Shown here: one piece after another, positions 44,038 to 53,117 of the stretch
Layout: each line of letters opens with the position of its first letter
Position numbering within the stretch: position 1 is the first letter of the stretch
From: Ktedonosporobacter rubrisoli
GTDB lineage: Bacteria; Chloroflexota; Ktedonobacteria; Ktedonobacterales; Ktedonobacteraceae
Direction: 5' to 3'
Length of the DNA: 64,000 bases
Assembly: GCF_004208415.1 (NCBI RefSeq)
Contig: NZ_CP035758.1
Span: forward strand, 3,038,001 to 3,102,000
Notes under the pieces: model-generated
Told to the model about the DNA's origin: nothing
Database searches by the model: none
The model's input: only the letters and a program-made list of their open reading frames with translations
Program-made: the position numbers and the translations under genes

Positions 44038-44805
44038 CTAGCGCACGGCCATCACCACGCGGTTATCAAGGCGCTGCCAGATGACCCCAACTTCGTGAAA
44101 TCCTGCATCACGTAACGCAGCCAGGTGGACATCTACCAGGGCCTCAGGGGGCTTTGTTTTGCCGCTGAAGCGGCGCTCGCGTTCTGCGAAGAGCGCTTCC
44201 ATCCCTGGTTCACGCCTCAGGGCCTCCCACCACATCTCCCAATTTTCGTTGCCCGCTTTGTTTGCCTCCTCACTCCAATGCTCCTGTTCGTGCTCGCAAA
44301 CCCTGGTAAAGCTCGGCATATGGGGAGCAAATCCAAAGTGATCGCCGTTGAGGAAGATCCCACCAGGGCGAAGGAGGGTTCCCAACTGACGATAGAGATC
44401 CATCAGCGTCGAAGCAGGCAGCCAGTGCAAGGCTGTCGTGCTCAATATCGCGTCCACGTGCTCCTCGCCAAGCTGAGTGATCCATGAAGGCTGGCTGATA
44501 TCCGCATCCACCCAGCGCAAACGCCCTTGCATGGTTCCCAGCGTTTGTTGTCCCAGCAAAAGCAGGATGGGATCTATATCTACAGCGATGCAACTGGCTT
44601 GTTGAAAACGGGATAAGAGACGCTGGCTAATTGAGCCAGGACCGCAGGCCAGATCAAGTGCGACAAAGGATTCTGGAAGTAAGGCTTCTAATACATCGAG
44701 CATAGCGGCGAAGCGTCCTTCGCGCTCGGGGAGATAATAGTTTTGTTGATGGTCCCAGCGCTGCATCCAGTTCTGCCAGTTCAATTCAGGAATGTCTTTC
44801 TGCAT
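44038..44805 (-). CDS. Class I SAM-dependent methyltransferase
   Basis: 255 residues. SAM-binding motif I is VALDLACGPGSISQRLL, the acidic residue binding the ribose is in CIAVDIDPILL, and motif post-II is VDADISQPSW followed by VDAILSTTALHWLP and LLRPGGIFLNGDH. Resembles trans-aconitate methyltransferase and related small-molecule enzymes. AGGAAG lies before ATG 44805; an upstream in-frame ATG at 44874 lacks one. Substrate unknown; the neighbour is the divergent SigJ-like gene. Confidence 0.87.
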   Translation of the reverse strand: MQKDIPELNWQNWMQRWDHQQNYYLPEREGRFAAMLDVLEALLPESFVALDLACGPGSISQRLLSRFQQASCIAVDIDPILLLLGQQTLGTMQGRLRWVDADISQPSWITQLGEEHVDAILSTTALHWLPASTLMDLYRQLGTLLRPGGIFLNGDHFGFAPHMPSFTRVCEHEQEHWSEEANKAGNENWEMWWEALRREPGMEALFAERERRFSGKTKPPEALVDVHLAALRDAGFHEVGVIWQRLDNRVVMAVR

Positions 44806-45042
44806 CTTTTGTTCTTCCTCTCTTTCAAAGGTGTACTGGTGAGATCGGAATGGGCAGCGAATCGAGCTTTCCACGCGACTCTCTCATGGCCCAAATCTCA
44901 CCTACAATTATAGTGTGCCTCTGTCAGACTATCTTTGCTTGCAAGGCGTTCATCTATTGCGCTTACCGCAGTGTTGGTCGATACTCTAAACGAGAGTTGA
45001 CAGGGACGCTCAGACGACGGGAAAGGCGGGAGTGTGCCGCCT

Positions 45043-45083
45043 TGTCACATTCGTGTGGTATCCTTTGTCATTCCTATGACAAA
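45043..45083 (+). promoter_or_regulatory. ECF41-like promoter and inverted repeat before the SigJ-like gene
   Basis: TGTCACA (45043-45049) is followed after 16 bases by TGTC (45066-45069), close to the TGTCACA-N16-CGTC pattern known for ECF41 factors. TTTGTCAT (45064-45071) and ATGACAAA (45076-45083) form a perfect inverted repeat around four bases. The start codon is at 45106. Suggests autoregulation. The 300-bp gap 44806-45105 has no gene. Confidence 0.6.
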
Positions 45084-45105
45084 ACGAAATGAGGAAATGT
45101 GACCG

Positions 45106-45993
45106 ATGGATACACACGCCACTTTGGCACAACAATTTGAGGCAGAGCGTCCCCGCTTGCAGGCGATGGCCTATCGAATGCTCGGTTCGCTTGCCGAGGC
45201 GGAGGATGCCGTGCAGGAGGTCTGGCTCCATCTTAGCCGTTGCGACGCGAGTACCATCTTGAACCTGGGTGGGTGGCTGACCACAGCGGTAGCGCGCGTG
45301 TGCCTCAATGTGCTGCATGCGCGCAAGTCGCGACGCGAGGAGTCTCTAGAAGCGTCGGTACCTGAAGCTGCGGCGGGCGAAGGAGGAGAGATCGACCCGG
45401 AGAAAGAGATGGAACTTGCAGATGCGGTGGGCCTGGCGCTTCTAGTAGTGCTGGACATGCTTGCGCCCGCCGAGCGGCTCGCCTTCGTCCTCCACGATAT
45501 CTTCGCCGTGCCCTTCGACGAGATTGCTCCTATTGTGCAGCGCTCGGAGGCCGCGACAAGGCAGCTCGCCAGTCGAGCGCGTCGCCGTGTGCGTGGAAGA
45601 GCACATAGGCAGGAAGCGGAGCAGGCCGCCAGCCGTGAAGTGGTGGAAGCCTTTCTCGCCGCAGCACGCGAAGGGAACTTCGAGGCGCTGCTCAGCGTGC
45701 TCGATCCAGAGGTGGTGCTCCGCTTCGATTCTCCGGATGTGCCGGCGGGCATACCAGGGGAGATCCACGGTGCGGCAGTGCTCGCCCAACAGCTTGTGGA
45801 ACGTGCTCAGATGTTGCAGGCTTGTCGGGCAGCGCTGGTGAACGGCTCTGTGGGAATCGTCGTGGCTCCGCAGGGGCGGCTGCTCGCTGTCGGCGAGCTC
45901 TTGATCAGGGGTGGTAAGATTACGGCGCTCAAGGTGATTGCCGGTCCTGCACGCCTGCGCCAGGTAGACCTTGCGGTTCTTGAAGGCCGATGA
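45106..45993 (+). CDS. sigJ: SigJ-like ECF sigma factor with SnoaL-like C-terminal domain
   Basis: 295 residues. Region 2 spans about 8-75 (RLQAMAYRMLGSLAEAEDAVQEVWL), region 4 about 110-165 (LAPAERLAFVLHDIFAVPFDEIAPIV, then RSEAATRQLASRARRRVRG), and residues 175-290 are a SnoaL/NTF2-like domain (VVEAFLAAAREGNFEALLSVLDPEVVLRFD). In ECF41 and SigJ factors this tail replaces the anti-sigma factor. The linker and tail motifs usual in ECF41 (WLPEP and NPdKL) are not evident here. The usual partner, an adjacent CMD or oxidoreductase gene, is also missing; the nearest CMD gene is at 26215. GC is visibly higher than in neighbours. Confidence 0.88.
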   Translation: MDTHATLAQQFEAERPRLQAMAYRMLGSLAEAEDAVQEVWLHLSRCDASTILNLGGWLTTAVARVCLNVLHARKSRREESLEASVPEAAAGEGGEIDPEKEMELADAVGLALLVVLDMLAPAERLAFVLHDIFAVPFDEIAPIVQRSEAATRQLASRARRRVRGRAHRQEAEQAASREVVEAFLAAAREGNFEALLSVLDPEVVLRFDSPDVPAGIPGEIHGAAVLAQQLVERAQMLQACRAALVNGSVGIVVAPQGRLLAVGELLIRGGKITALKVIAGPARLRQVDLAVLEGR

Positions 45994-46126
45994 AACCTTG
46001 CCAAGCAAATGCCGCGTGCCTGCAGCATGCGATTGCTTGGGTAGGGAAACTGCCTCGGGAGGCACTGACGATGAAGCGTTTTTGATAATTTCCGACACTC
46101 TTGATGCTCCTGCGGTAAGATGAGGA

Positions 46127-46987
46127 TCACTGGAGCATCCGCAAAAAATCAATAGCTACCTGTGGCTGAGGTGTTCCGCAGGTGGGGCAATATCCGCCCT
46201 GATTGCCTGGAATATTGAGCCAGTAGCCGCTCACGACGCTGGATGTTGCCTGAAAAGCCGCGTAGAGCTGCTGCGCACTGATCCTTTGCCCATTGGGGTT
46301 TGTGCTGAGCCCGGCAAGGACAACGATTCGTGAGTTGGCAGTTTTCGCTTGCGTCGTCGCAACACTTACAAAGTGCGTGTAGGCCGAGAGGTCCGCCTCC
46401 GCACCCTGAGCCTGGATTTCGACGGCATCTGCATACTGTGCGGCTGCTTTGATGATGTTGAGGGACACAAAACGGCTGTACGTACTCCCTTTCCCGCCAG
46501 GATCGAGCACTCTTGTCAGATCTGTTGCCGGCGTAGCGATCAGCAGCATATGATGGCTGTGTACGAGATCTGCGACCTTTTGCACAAAGAGCGCGAAGTG
46601 TTGCTGTTCTTCTACAGGGGTAAATTGCCAGGCTTCATTATCATACACAATGGCCTGCACAGAGGAAGGGATGGAGTGTGCGGCGAAGGCGGCTTGTAAA
46701 GCCATATAACTGGTAAAGCTGCGCGTAGAGACGCTCTGCCAGTTAGCAGGTCCTTGACCAATGACATAGGTGTGAGCATTGTCAAAAAATCGCATGCTAT
46801 CGGCTTGAGACCATCCGCTGCTCGGGCTTTGCAGGCGGTTCAGGGCTGTTGCGTTGATCATCCAGGTGACGTTCCTGGCTGGTAGGGTTGGCGTGAGCGT
46901 ACCAGATGTTGACGATGCCACCGGGCCTGGTGTGCCGCAGCCAGCCAGCAGCAAGAATATGAGCAAACAAGCATATTTTAGGGGCAT
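46127..46987 (-). CDS. Lipoprotein of unknown function with TIM-barrel-like look
   Basis: 286 residues. Lipobox LLLAGCG, a Pro/Ser/Thr linker, then a globular domain with alternating strands and helices (IVYDNEAWQFTPVEEQQHFALFVQKVADLVH, LLIATPATDL, ADAVEIQAQGAEADLS, IVVLAGLSTNPNGQRISAQQLYAAFQA, GYWLNIPGNQGGYC). The pattern resembles glycoside-hydrolase-like barrels found in surface lipoproteins, and acidic residues are present at strand ends, but no family is recognised. AAAGGAGA precedes ATG 46987. Its 3' end overlaps a small inverted repeat GATGCTCC / GGAGCATC (46103-46139). Confidence 0.6.
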   Translation of the reverse strand: MPLKYACLLIFLLLAGCGTPGPVASSTSGTLTPTLPARNVTWMINATALNRLQSPSSGWSQADSMRFFDNAHTYVIGQGPANWQSVSTRSFTSYMALQAAFAAHSIPSSVQAIVYDNEAWQFTPVEEQQHFALFVQKVADLVHSHHMLLIATPATDLTRVLDPGGKGSTYSRFVSLNIIKAAAQYADAVEIQAQGAEADLSAYTHFVSVATTQAKTANSRIVVLAGLSTNPNGQRISAQQLYAAFQATSSVVSGYWLNIPGNQGGYCPTCGTPQPQVAIDFLRMLQ

Positions 46988-47434
46988 ATCCTCTCCTTTC
47001 AGCGTCCGAGAGAGAAATTGCAGCAGAATGCTGGTGTACGATAATTTCCATTTTGGGGGACATTCTAGCACAGGAAATTCAAGAAAATGTCAAGATCGAT
47101 CCTGTTCAGGCCAAGTCTTAGCGAGAGTTCTTCCGGGCCGGGTTTGTGTCGAATATTCTGCGCCAAATTTGCCGGTTCTGGTTGCTCATACGCTGTTCAT
47201 CTCTCCGCTGATCTCATTGCGCATAATGGGAGCAAGCGACCTCTATCGAAAGTGAACAAGATCCAATTTTGCACTGAAGGATGGAACTTGCCACTTTGAT
47301 GGCTGGAAAAAGCCGATCCATTTTAAGTATACTTTCTTGTAGTGCTTCCCCACTAATCGCTGCCCCTGAGGCAGAATCGAGGTCATCCTGCTTCTCTCTG
47401 AGTGGTTTGCTTTACACGAAAGGAGAGCGTTTGC
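46988..47434. other. 447-bp gap between divergent genes
   Basis: No gene recognised; the open frames have no start signals. It must hold promoters for the lipoprotein gene and the deaminase, but I see no clear hexamers or repeats. Confidence 0.4.
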
Positions 47435-47935
47435 ATGCAAGAAACAGATGAGCCCTTTTTACGCCAGGCTATTGCCCTGGCACGGAACGCTGGCCAACGC
47501 GGAGCAGATCCCTTTGGAGCGCTCTTGGTTGTCAACGGCCATCTGGTCTACCAGACCGAGGATCACAGTGTGGATTATTCTGATCCCACCGCCCATGCCG
47601 AGCTCTGCGCAATCAGTGAGTATTGTCGCACCTCCCATCGCTTCCACCTGCACGGGTATACGCTCTACACGAGTACCGAACCCTGTGTCATGTGTGCAGG
47701 CGCTATTCATTGGGCGCGCATTTCGCGGGTCGTTTTTAGCGTCTCTTTGTCCACTTTACACCAACTCAGCGGTGGGAAGTCCAAAGCAAAGACCGAAACG
47801 CTTCTGCGGCGAGGCTCGCATACGGTCGAGCTGGTCGGCCCACTCCTGGAGAGTGAAGGCATCACTGCTTTTGAAGGACACACCTTTAATACGAAAGCCG
47901 CGAGGCATCAAGTGCTTTTTCCACCCGATCAGTAG
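47435..47935 (+). CDS. Cytidine/deoxycytidylate-type nucleoside deaminase (guanine deaminase or TadA-like)
   Basis: 166 residues. Zinc and proton-shuttle motif AHAELCAI (HAE) and EPCVMCAGAIHWARI (PCxxC). The 'GADPFGALLV' start and GGKSKAKTETLLRRG tail place it near guanine deaminases and TadA-like nucleoside deaminases. AAAGGAGA lies before ATG 47435. Exact substrate uncertain. Confidence 0.88.
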   Translation: MQETDEPFLRQAIALARNAGQRGADPFGALLVVNGHLVYQTEDHSVDYSDPTAHAELCAISEYCRTSHRFHLHGYTLYTSTEPCVMCAGAIHWARISRVVFSVSLSTLHQLSGGKSKAKTETLLRRGSHTVELVGPLLESEGITAFEGHTFNTKAARHQVLFPPDQ

Positions 47936-48061
47936 TGTCTACTCATAAGGAGCAGAGAGGGCGATGTGCGAGAAAACCGTGAACACCGAAAGAGCCAAGA
48001 ATTACATCTCTTCGTCTTATGTTATTTTTACAGAAAAAGCAGGTAGTTACTTTATGGCTTA

Positions 48062-48091
48062 TTGTGCATTATTATGATTCTATTGTATAAT
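48062..48091 (+). promoter_or_regulatory. Promoter candidate for the beta-trefoil gene
   Basis: TTGTGC (48062-48067) and TATAAT (48086-48091) are 18 bases apart in an AT-rich stretch, about 105 bases before the ATG at 48196. Confidence 0.5.
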
Positions 48092-48195
48092 ATTTTCGGT
48101 GGAAAAGAGCAAAACCATAGATGGAACTCATAGCTTTCTCTAGGGAGGATTCGTGATCCAGGACACAGAAAGCAACAAGAAAGGACTGGTTATAC

Positions 48196-48669
48196 ATGTC
48201 TGAACGAGTTGGGAAGATGGCTCTTCTTAACGGCATGAAAATCGCCTGCATGGCCAATAATGGGTGCTATTTGAGTTGTGTTTATAGGGGCTTTGCTCTT
48301 CCGATCGAAGCTGTGAAAAGAGCTGTCGATGACTCCTGTCTTTTTACGATTGCTGCGCTTGACCACAATCGCATTGTGCTCCAGGCTGAGAATCATTGCT
48401 ATGTAAGCCATGTCAATCGGCAAGATGTCGAATCTGTAGAGGCGAATAAGCAGACAATTGATGACTCCTGCCGCTTTATCCTCACCGTACTCGCTGGATC
48501 TACGGTTGCCCTGCAAGCAAATAATGGCCTTTATTTGAGTTGCATCGATCTGGGAATTACCGATACGATTGAAGCTGTAAAACAGGACATTGATGCAGCT
48601 TGCCAATTTACGGTTTTTGTGCAAACGCCTGCAGGAGTGCAGAAATTGGAAGAGATGAATAAGGAGTAG
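48196..48669 (+). CDS. Three-repeat beta-trefoil (fascin-like) protein
   Basis: 157 residues built of three repeats of about 46: IACMANNGCYLSCVYRG..., IVLQAENHCYVSHVNRQ..., VALQANNGLYLSCIDLG..., each ending with a DDSC.FTI-like strand (DDSCLFTI, DDSCRFIL, DAACQFTV). This is the signature of a beta-trefoil of the fascin-like type, with one Cys placed alike in each repeat. Eukaryotic fascins crosslink actin; bacterial relatives mostly bind sugars or lie in carbohydrate-active proteins. There is no signal peptide. The gene runs directly into the glycosyltransferase gene 32 bases on, so the two may work together. Confidence 0.72.
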   Translation: MSERVGKMALLNGMKIACMANNGCYLSCVYRGFALPIEAVKRAVDDSCLFTIAALDHNRIVLQAENHCYVSHVNRQDVESVEANKQTIDDSCRFILTVLAGSTVALQANNGLYLSCIDLGITDTIEAVKQDIDAACQFTVFVQTPAGVQKLEEMNKE

Positions 48670-48701
48670 TTTCTCGTTCCATAAGATCCAGGGAGGAAAC
48701 G

Positions 48702-50057
48702 ATGGCGAACATAGTCTTTTTCATCGATGAGTTCACTGGACATATTCATGCAACCATGAAACTTGCAGATGATTTACGTAAGCGTGGACACTCTATATGT
48801 TATCTGGGGACTGCAAAGGTGGGACAAAGCATTCTTCCCCAAGGTTTCGCCTTCGAAGAAGTCTCTTTTCTACATGGTCTGATGCGCATGAGTAGGATGC
48901 CGCGTCTTAACCGCACGGGACATGGTTCTCTCTGGCAAAGGTGGAAGGAAGCTTTCGCTCACTATCGTGATCTCCGAAGGGATGCAGCCAGGATCAGAGA
49001 AGATCTACAAAACATAGCTTCGATCACTGATGATATCATGAAGCGCCTCAGGCCGGACCTCTTGATCTTCGACCCATTTTATCTTATAGATGCTATAGCA
49101 TTTTATCGCTATCATGTCCCTATCGTGAGACTCAGCACGAAACCTTTGCTGGACCAGGACCCATGGGTTCCACCATATACCTCTTTGCTGGTACCCAACT
49201 CCTCACACATATCCTTGCTTCGTATCAAGCTGGCCTGGCTGCGCTGCCATATTGCTTACGTCATGTATAGGCTACAAATGCTCCTGCGCACTTTGATCAT
49301 CGGCACATCTCCTTATGATCTCGCCCAACGCCTTGCTGCTGCAAACGGCTTTCCCTTAAAAAAAGAGCTGGCCCCGCGTGCTGCCTCACTGGATTTCTCG
49401 TTGAAGAGCATTCCTGAGCTTGTCTTAACCAGCGAGCAATTTGACTTTCCTCGCCGAAAGAAACTAAGAGCAAATGTCTACTACCTTGGCCCTTGTGTTC
49501 ATCTCAAGAGGAAAGAGGCAGCGTTTCCTTGGGATACCCTCAGGTTACGTGAAAAGTTTGTTTACTGCTCGATAGGGACGCTGCCGCCCTGGAAAGGAGG
49601 CCTGGAAGAGGAGTTCCTGCGGCGTGTCATCGAGGCCTTTCGTACAAAAGTTGACGCTACGCTTCTTCTCTCAAGCAGTATTAAGGATCTCGGCTCGCTC
49701 CCTGAAAATGTCTACATTTGTCCATTTGTACCACAGCTACAAGTACTTCAAAAGGCCCATCTTATGATCAGTCACGGCGGATCAAACTCTGTGAAGGAGT
49801 GTATCCTTTTTGGCGTTCCTCTGCTCATCTATCCCAGGCAGGCGGACCAGCCAGGAAATTCTGCGCGTGTCGTCTATCACGGCCTGGGATTACGAGGAGA
49901 TATGCGCAGAGATAGCAGTGCTGAGATTGCGCGTAAGGTCGATCTGGTGCTTGGGAATCCTGCCTATCGGGCCAACGTTGAGAAAATGCGCCTGCACTTC
50001 CAACAATGTCACGATTCGCCAAAATGTGCAGAGATCATAGAATCTTTCTTGTATTAA
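48702..50057 (+). CDS. GT1-family (UDP-glycosyltransferase / MGT type) glycosyltransferase
   Basis: 451 residues, GT-B fold. N-terminal acceptor domain begins MANIVFFIDEFTGHIHATMKLADDL. The C-terminal donor site has VYICPFVPQLQVLQKAHLMISHGGSNSVKECILFGVPLLIYPRQADQPGNSARV in sequence parts, with the HGG and DQxxNA motifs of macrolide and antibiotic glycosyltransferases. It attaches a sugar to a small lipophilic acceptor or a glycolipid. AGGGAGGAAACG precedes the ATG. The stop overlaps the stop of the converging asnB by four bases. It could glycosylate the product of the neighbouring cluster. Confidence 0.9.
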   Translation: MANIVFFIDEFTGHIHATMKLADDLRKRGHSICYLGTAKVGQSILPQGFAFEEVSFLHGLMRMSRMPRLNRTGHGSLWQRWKEAFAHYRDLRRDAARIREDLQNIASITDDIMKRLRPDLLIFDPFYLIDAIAFYRYHVPIVRLSTKPLLDQDPWVPPYTSLLVPNSSHISLLRIKLAWLRCHIAYVMYRLQMLLRTLIIGTSPYDLAQRLAAANGFPLKKELAPRAASLDFSLKSIPELVLTSEQFDFPRRKKLRANVYYLGPCVHLKRKEAAFPWDTLRLREKFVYCSIGTLPPWKGGLEEEFLRRVIEAFRTKVDATLLLSSSIKDLGSLPENVYICPFVPQLQVLQKAHLMISHGGSNSVKECILFGVPLLIYPRQADQPGNSARVVYHGLGLRGDMRRDSSAEIARKVDLVLGNPAYRANVEKMRLHFQQCHDSPKCAEIIESFLY

Positions 50058-51844
50058 GGAGGAGAGGGCCTTCCATATTTCTCAAGAAATATCTGATGAA
50101 ATAGCTCAAGAACGAGCATTGACCAGATAATATGGTTAGGAAGATACTCATCGGCATCATCCTTAAAATACGTATCCACAAGTTTCTGAAAAGAGGGAAC
50201 ATGAAAATATCCTCGCTTTAGCAACCCTGAAAGAAGTAGTTCCTTGGCCCAGGCGCGTAGTGGACCCTTTAGCCAGGCCCCGAGCGGTAATGGGAAGCCT
50301 CGCTTCTGCTGCTGAATAATGCTTGCGGGAAGATATGGCTCGGCGATTTTACGCAGGATATATTTGCTCTCACTTCCCCTGATCTTTAGGGATGATGGCA
50401 GAGAGAAAGCAAACTCTACAAAGCGGTGATCGAGATAGGGAACTCTGATTTCTGTGGATGACATCATGCTCATCTTATCAGCTTTCAGCAAGAGATCATC
50501 AACCAACCAGTTTTGGCAATCGATAGAGAGCATTTGATGCAGGAGATCCCAGGATTGCACCTCCTCAGCTTGCGGTAGGGTTAGCGTTGAGGAGTCCTTA
50601 CGCTGAAGCGCGGTAAGAAATTCTGCCGAGAGCAGGCTGCATTTTTCCGCGTCAGTAAGAAGATGGCCCATTCCTGTATAGTTCTGCTTGCCTGACCTCC
50701 CACGGGCATATACAGGGTATCCTGCACACAGCTCATCAGCACCTTCGCCAGAGAGCAACACTGTGGCTGAATTATGGGCAAAGGCACAAAGTATACCTAA
50801 CAGTGCGGTGGGAGGATCGCCTAGCGGCTCTTCGATGTGCATGATTGTGCGAGGGCAAGCATCGCGAAACTGTTCTGGCGTAACAGGCACCTCTGCGTGA
50901 AGCGTTCCGAGCGCCTTTGCCACCAGGCGGCTGTAGGGATGCTCTGAGTGCGCTTCAAAGCGCTTATCTCCCAGGAAGACAATGGAGAAGGTGTGAAGAG
51001 GGCGTTGCTGGCTCTGTGCTACTAGCGCCGAAATCAGGCTCGAATCAAGGCCGCCGCTCAACAATACACCATAGTCAACTTCCTTTGGAATGCGGGTATG
51101 TACCGCTTGTACGATAAGCTCTCTTCCCATATTCAGGAGCTCAGCCTCATCTTTGGGGGACAGGTTGCTCCTCGAAAACTTCCAATAACGCTGTGAAACA
51201 GTACATCCATGCTGGGCAAAGGTGAGCCAGGTGCCAGGCCGGAGCCTATAAATTGCCCGAAAGATAGTCTTTTCTCCTGGCACGAAGCGATAGCTCAGGT
51301 AATCGTAAAGTGACTGTTCGTCAAGATGAGCCAGTTCTGGAAAGCAGAGCAGCAAAGCCTTAATTTCAGAGGCAAAAACAAAGCCCTGCTCGACTTTGGC
51401 ATAATAGAGAGGCTTCACTCCTATGCGATCCCTAACTAACATTCCCTGCCGCTTCGTACGATCCCACAAGGCAAAGGCATAATCCCCACTAAATTTATCA
51501 AAGGCCGGGATGCCATATTCCTCAAACGCGTGGAGCGCAACTTCGGTATCTGTTCTAGAGGCAAAATGATGGTGCTTGCTGAGCTGTCTGCGGATATCGC
51601 TATAATTAAATATCTCACCATTAAAGACAATGCCAAGAGTCTTATTTTCGTTCCAGAATATCTGCTCCTCATAATTTCTATCTACGATTGCCAACCTGGA
51701 CACCGCTAGCCCGATATCTCCATCTGCATAGACGGAGGTGCCATCTGGTCCGCGATGTACCATTGACGCAGCCATTCGGGATACAAGCCTCTTTTTCTCC
51801 TCAGGTGACAATTTCTGTGAACAGATGCCGACAATACCACACAT
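50054..51844 (-). CDS. asnB: Asparagine synthetase (glutamine-hydrolysing), AsnB family
   Basis: 596 residues. The ORF starts MCGIVGICSQKL, so the catalytic Cys2 is intact (glutaminase, residues 1-200, with RLAIVDRNYEEQ and GEIFNYSDIR). The synthetase part has the ATP-pyrophosphate loop GVLLSGGLDSSLISALVA (about 250), SGEGADELCAGYPVY and VDDLLLKADKMSMMSSTEIRVPYLDHRFVEFAFSLP. It amidates an Asp side chain, or in pathways a carboxylate of another substrate. AAAGGAG lies 11 bases before ATG 51844. It is the last gene of a three-gene minus-strand unit with a GCS2 ligase and an aminotransferase, which suggests a pathway role beyond asparagine supply. Confidence 0.93.
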   Translation of the reverse strand: MCGIVGICSQKLSPEEKKRLVSRMAASMVHRGPDGTSVYADGDIGLAVSRLAIVDRNYEEQIFWNENKTLGIVFNGEIFNYSDIRRQLSKHHHFASRTDTEVALHAFEEYGIPAFDKFSGDYAFALWDRTKRQGMLVRDRIGVKPLYYAKVEQGFVFASEIKALLLCFPELAHLDEQSLYDYLSYRFVPGEKTIFRAIYRLRPGTWLTFAQHGCTVSQRYWKFSRSNLSPKDEAELLNMGRELIVQAVHTRIPKEVDYGVLLSGGLDSSLISALVAQSQQRPLHTFSIVFLGDKRFEAHSEHPYSRLVAKALGTLHAEVPVTPEQFRDACPRTIMHIEEPLGDPPTALLGILCAFAHNSATVLLSGEGADELCAGYPVYARGRSGKQNYTGMGHLLTDAEKCSLLSAEFLTALQRKDSSTLTLPQAEEVQSWDLLHQMLSIDCQNWLVDDLLLKADKMSMMSSTEIRVPYLDHRFVEFAFSLPSSLKIRGSESKYILRKIAEPYLPASIIQQQKRGFPLPLGAWLKGPLRAWAKELLLSGLLKRGYFHVPSFQKLVDTYFKDDADEYLPNHIIWSMLVLELFHQIFLEKYGRPSPP

Positions 51845-51901
51845 GGCCTGTACCACTCCTTTCCTCAAGTGCCAGCGAGCCCCACGCTTACACAACGGCG
51901 G

Positions 51902-53068
51902 CTATCCTCGTTGCATCGCCGCTTTAATACGCTCCAGAGCTACAATAAGCCGTTCATCGGGCACGGTGAGTGAGATACGCACCCATCCTTCGCCACCTCG
52001 TCCAAAATTGCTTCCAGGGGTAACAAAAACTCCGCTGCGCTCCAGGAGCCATCTGCTAAATGTCCGCGACGTAAAACCAGGCGGTATCCGAGCCCACACG
52101 TAGAGACCAGCCTTTGCCGGCTGCGTCGCCAGTCCGAGTGCATTGCAGGCTTCAACCAGGAGATCGCGGCGATGCTGATAGAGCGCATTGCGCTGTTGCA
52201 CCCAGTCCAATGGCAAATGGAGAGCTGTGATGGCAGCATACTGCAGCGGACGAAAAATACCACAATCAACATTTCGCTTGAGACGACCAACCGCATCAAC
52301 CAGTTCATGGTTTCCTACCAGCATGCCGAGACGGAACCCCGCCATATTATAAGCTTTACTCAATGAATGCAGCTCTACGGCAACTTTCCGGGCTCCAGGT
52401 AGCTGTAACAGGCTTAGAGGCCTGCTATTTTCATAATAGACTTCGGCATATGCCATATCATTGACGATCACGAGTTGATGACGGCGAGCAAAGGCTAGGG
52501 CTTTTTCAAAGAATGCCCGCGACGCGCATGCCCCTGTCGGGTTATGGGGATAATTGAGCCAGAGGAGCCGAGCGTGCTTCAGCGTTTCGGGTGGGATGGC
52601 CTCCAGATCTGGGAAATAGGCATTTTCCTCAGTAAGCTGCATGAAATAAAGGGATGCCCCCGCCATAATACTGGCCGTGGAGTAGACGGCGTAGCCAGGA
52701 TCGGGAACGAGGGCAATAGAGCCGGCTGAGAGCAAGGTGAGGGCGGTATACACAAGTCCCTCTTTTGAGCCGAGCAAAGGAAGAATTTCGCACTCAGTCT
52801 CAAGATGAACTGCAAAACGACGTTCAAACCACGCTGCGATTGCTTCGTGAAGCGCGTGCATACCTCGGTATTCTGGGTAACGATGGTTCTCACTCTCGTG
52901 GAGAGCAGCGCAGAGCTGTTCTATAACCGGCTCAGGTGCGGGCAGGTCAGGATCGCCAGCGGAAAGATCTATCACATCAACCCCCGCTGCTCTTTGTTCA
53001 GCGATCATTGCCTGTGTCTCGGTTGGATGATGCTGTGGCAAGGATTGAAGCAAATTGGAGAACAGCAT
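51902..53068 (-). CDS. Class I/II PLP aminotransferase (DapL/AspC-like)
   Basis: 388 residues. PLP-lysine motif ELHSLSKAYNMAGFRLGML, the pyridine-binding Asp-Tyr region VIVNDMAYAEVYY, and LWLNYPHNPTGACASRAF identify fold type I aminotransferases related to LL-diaminopimelate and aspartate aminotransferases. AAGGAG lies 12 bases upstream of ATG 53068. It starts 49 bases after the stop of the ligase gene and ends 57 bases before asnB, so all three are likely one transcript. The amino acid or keto acid it acts on is unknown; a biosynthetic intermediate is likely from context. Confidence 0.88.
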   Translation of the reverse strand: MLFSNLLQSLPQHHPTETQAMIAEQRAAGVDVIDLSAGDPDLPAPEPVIEQLCAALHESENHRYPEYRGMHALHEAIAAWFERRFAVHLETECEILPLLGSKEGLVYTALTLLSAGSIALVPDPGYAVYSTASIMAGASLYFMQLTEENAYFPDLEAIPPETLKHARLLWLNYPHNPTGACASRAFFEKALAFARRHQLVIVNDMAYAEVYYENSRPLSLLQLPGARKVAVELHSLSKAYNMAGFRLGMLVGNHELVDAVGRLKRNVDCGIFRPLQYAAITALHLPLDWVQQRNALYQHRRDLLVEACNALGLATQPAKAGLYVWARIPPGFTSRTFSRWLLERSGVFVTPGSNFGRGGEGWVRISLTVPDERLIVALERIKAAMQRG

Positions 53069-53117
53069 AGAAGAAGTACTCCTTCCCGGCGTAGGTACGC
53101 GCTCATCTCACTTCTAT

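Noticed and set aside
45442..46152. Minus-strand frame of 236 codons over the SigJ-like gene
   Set aside because: High GC at third positions opens shadow frames here; the plus-strand frame has a clear sigma factor.
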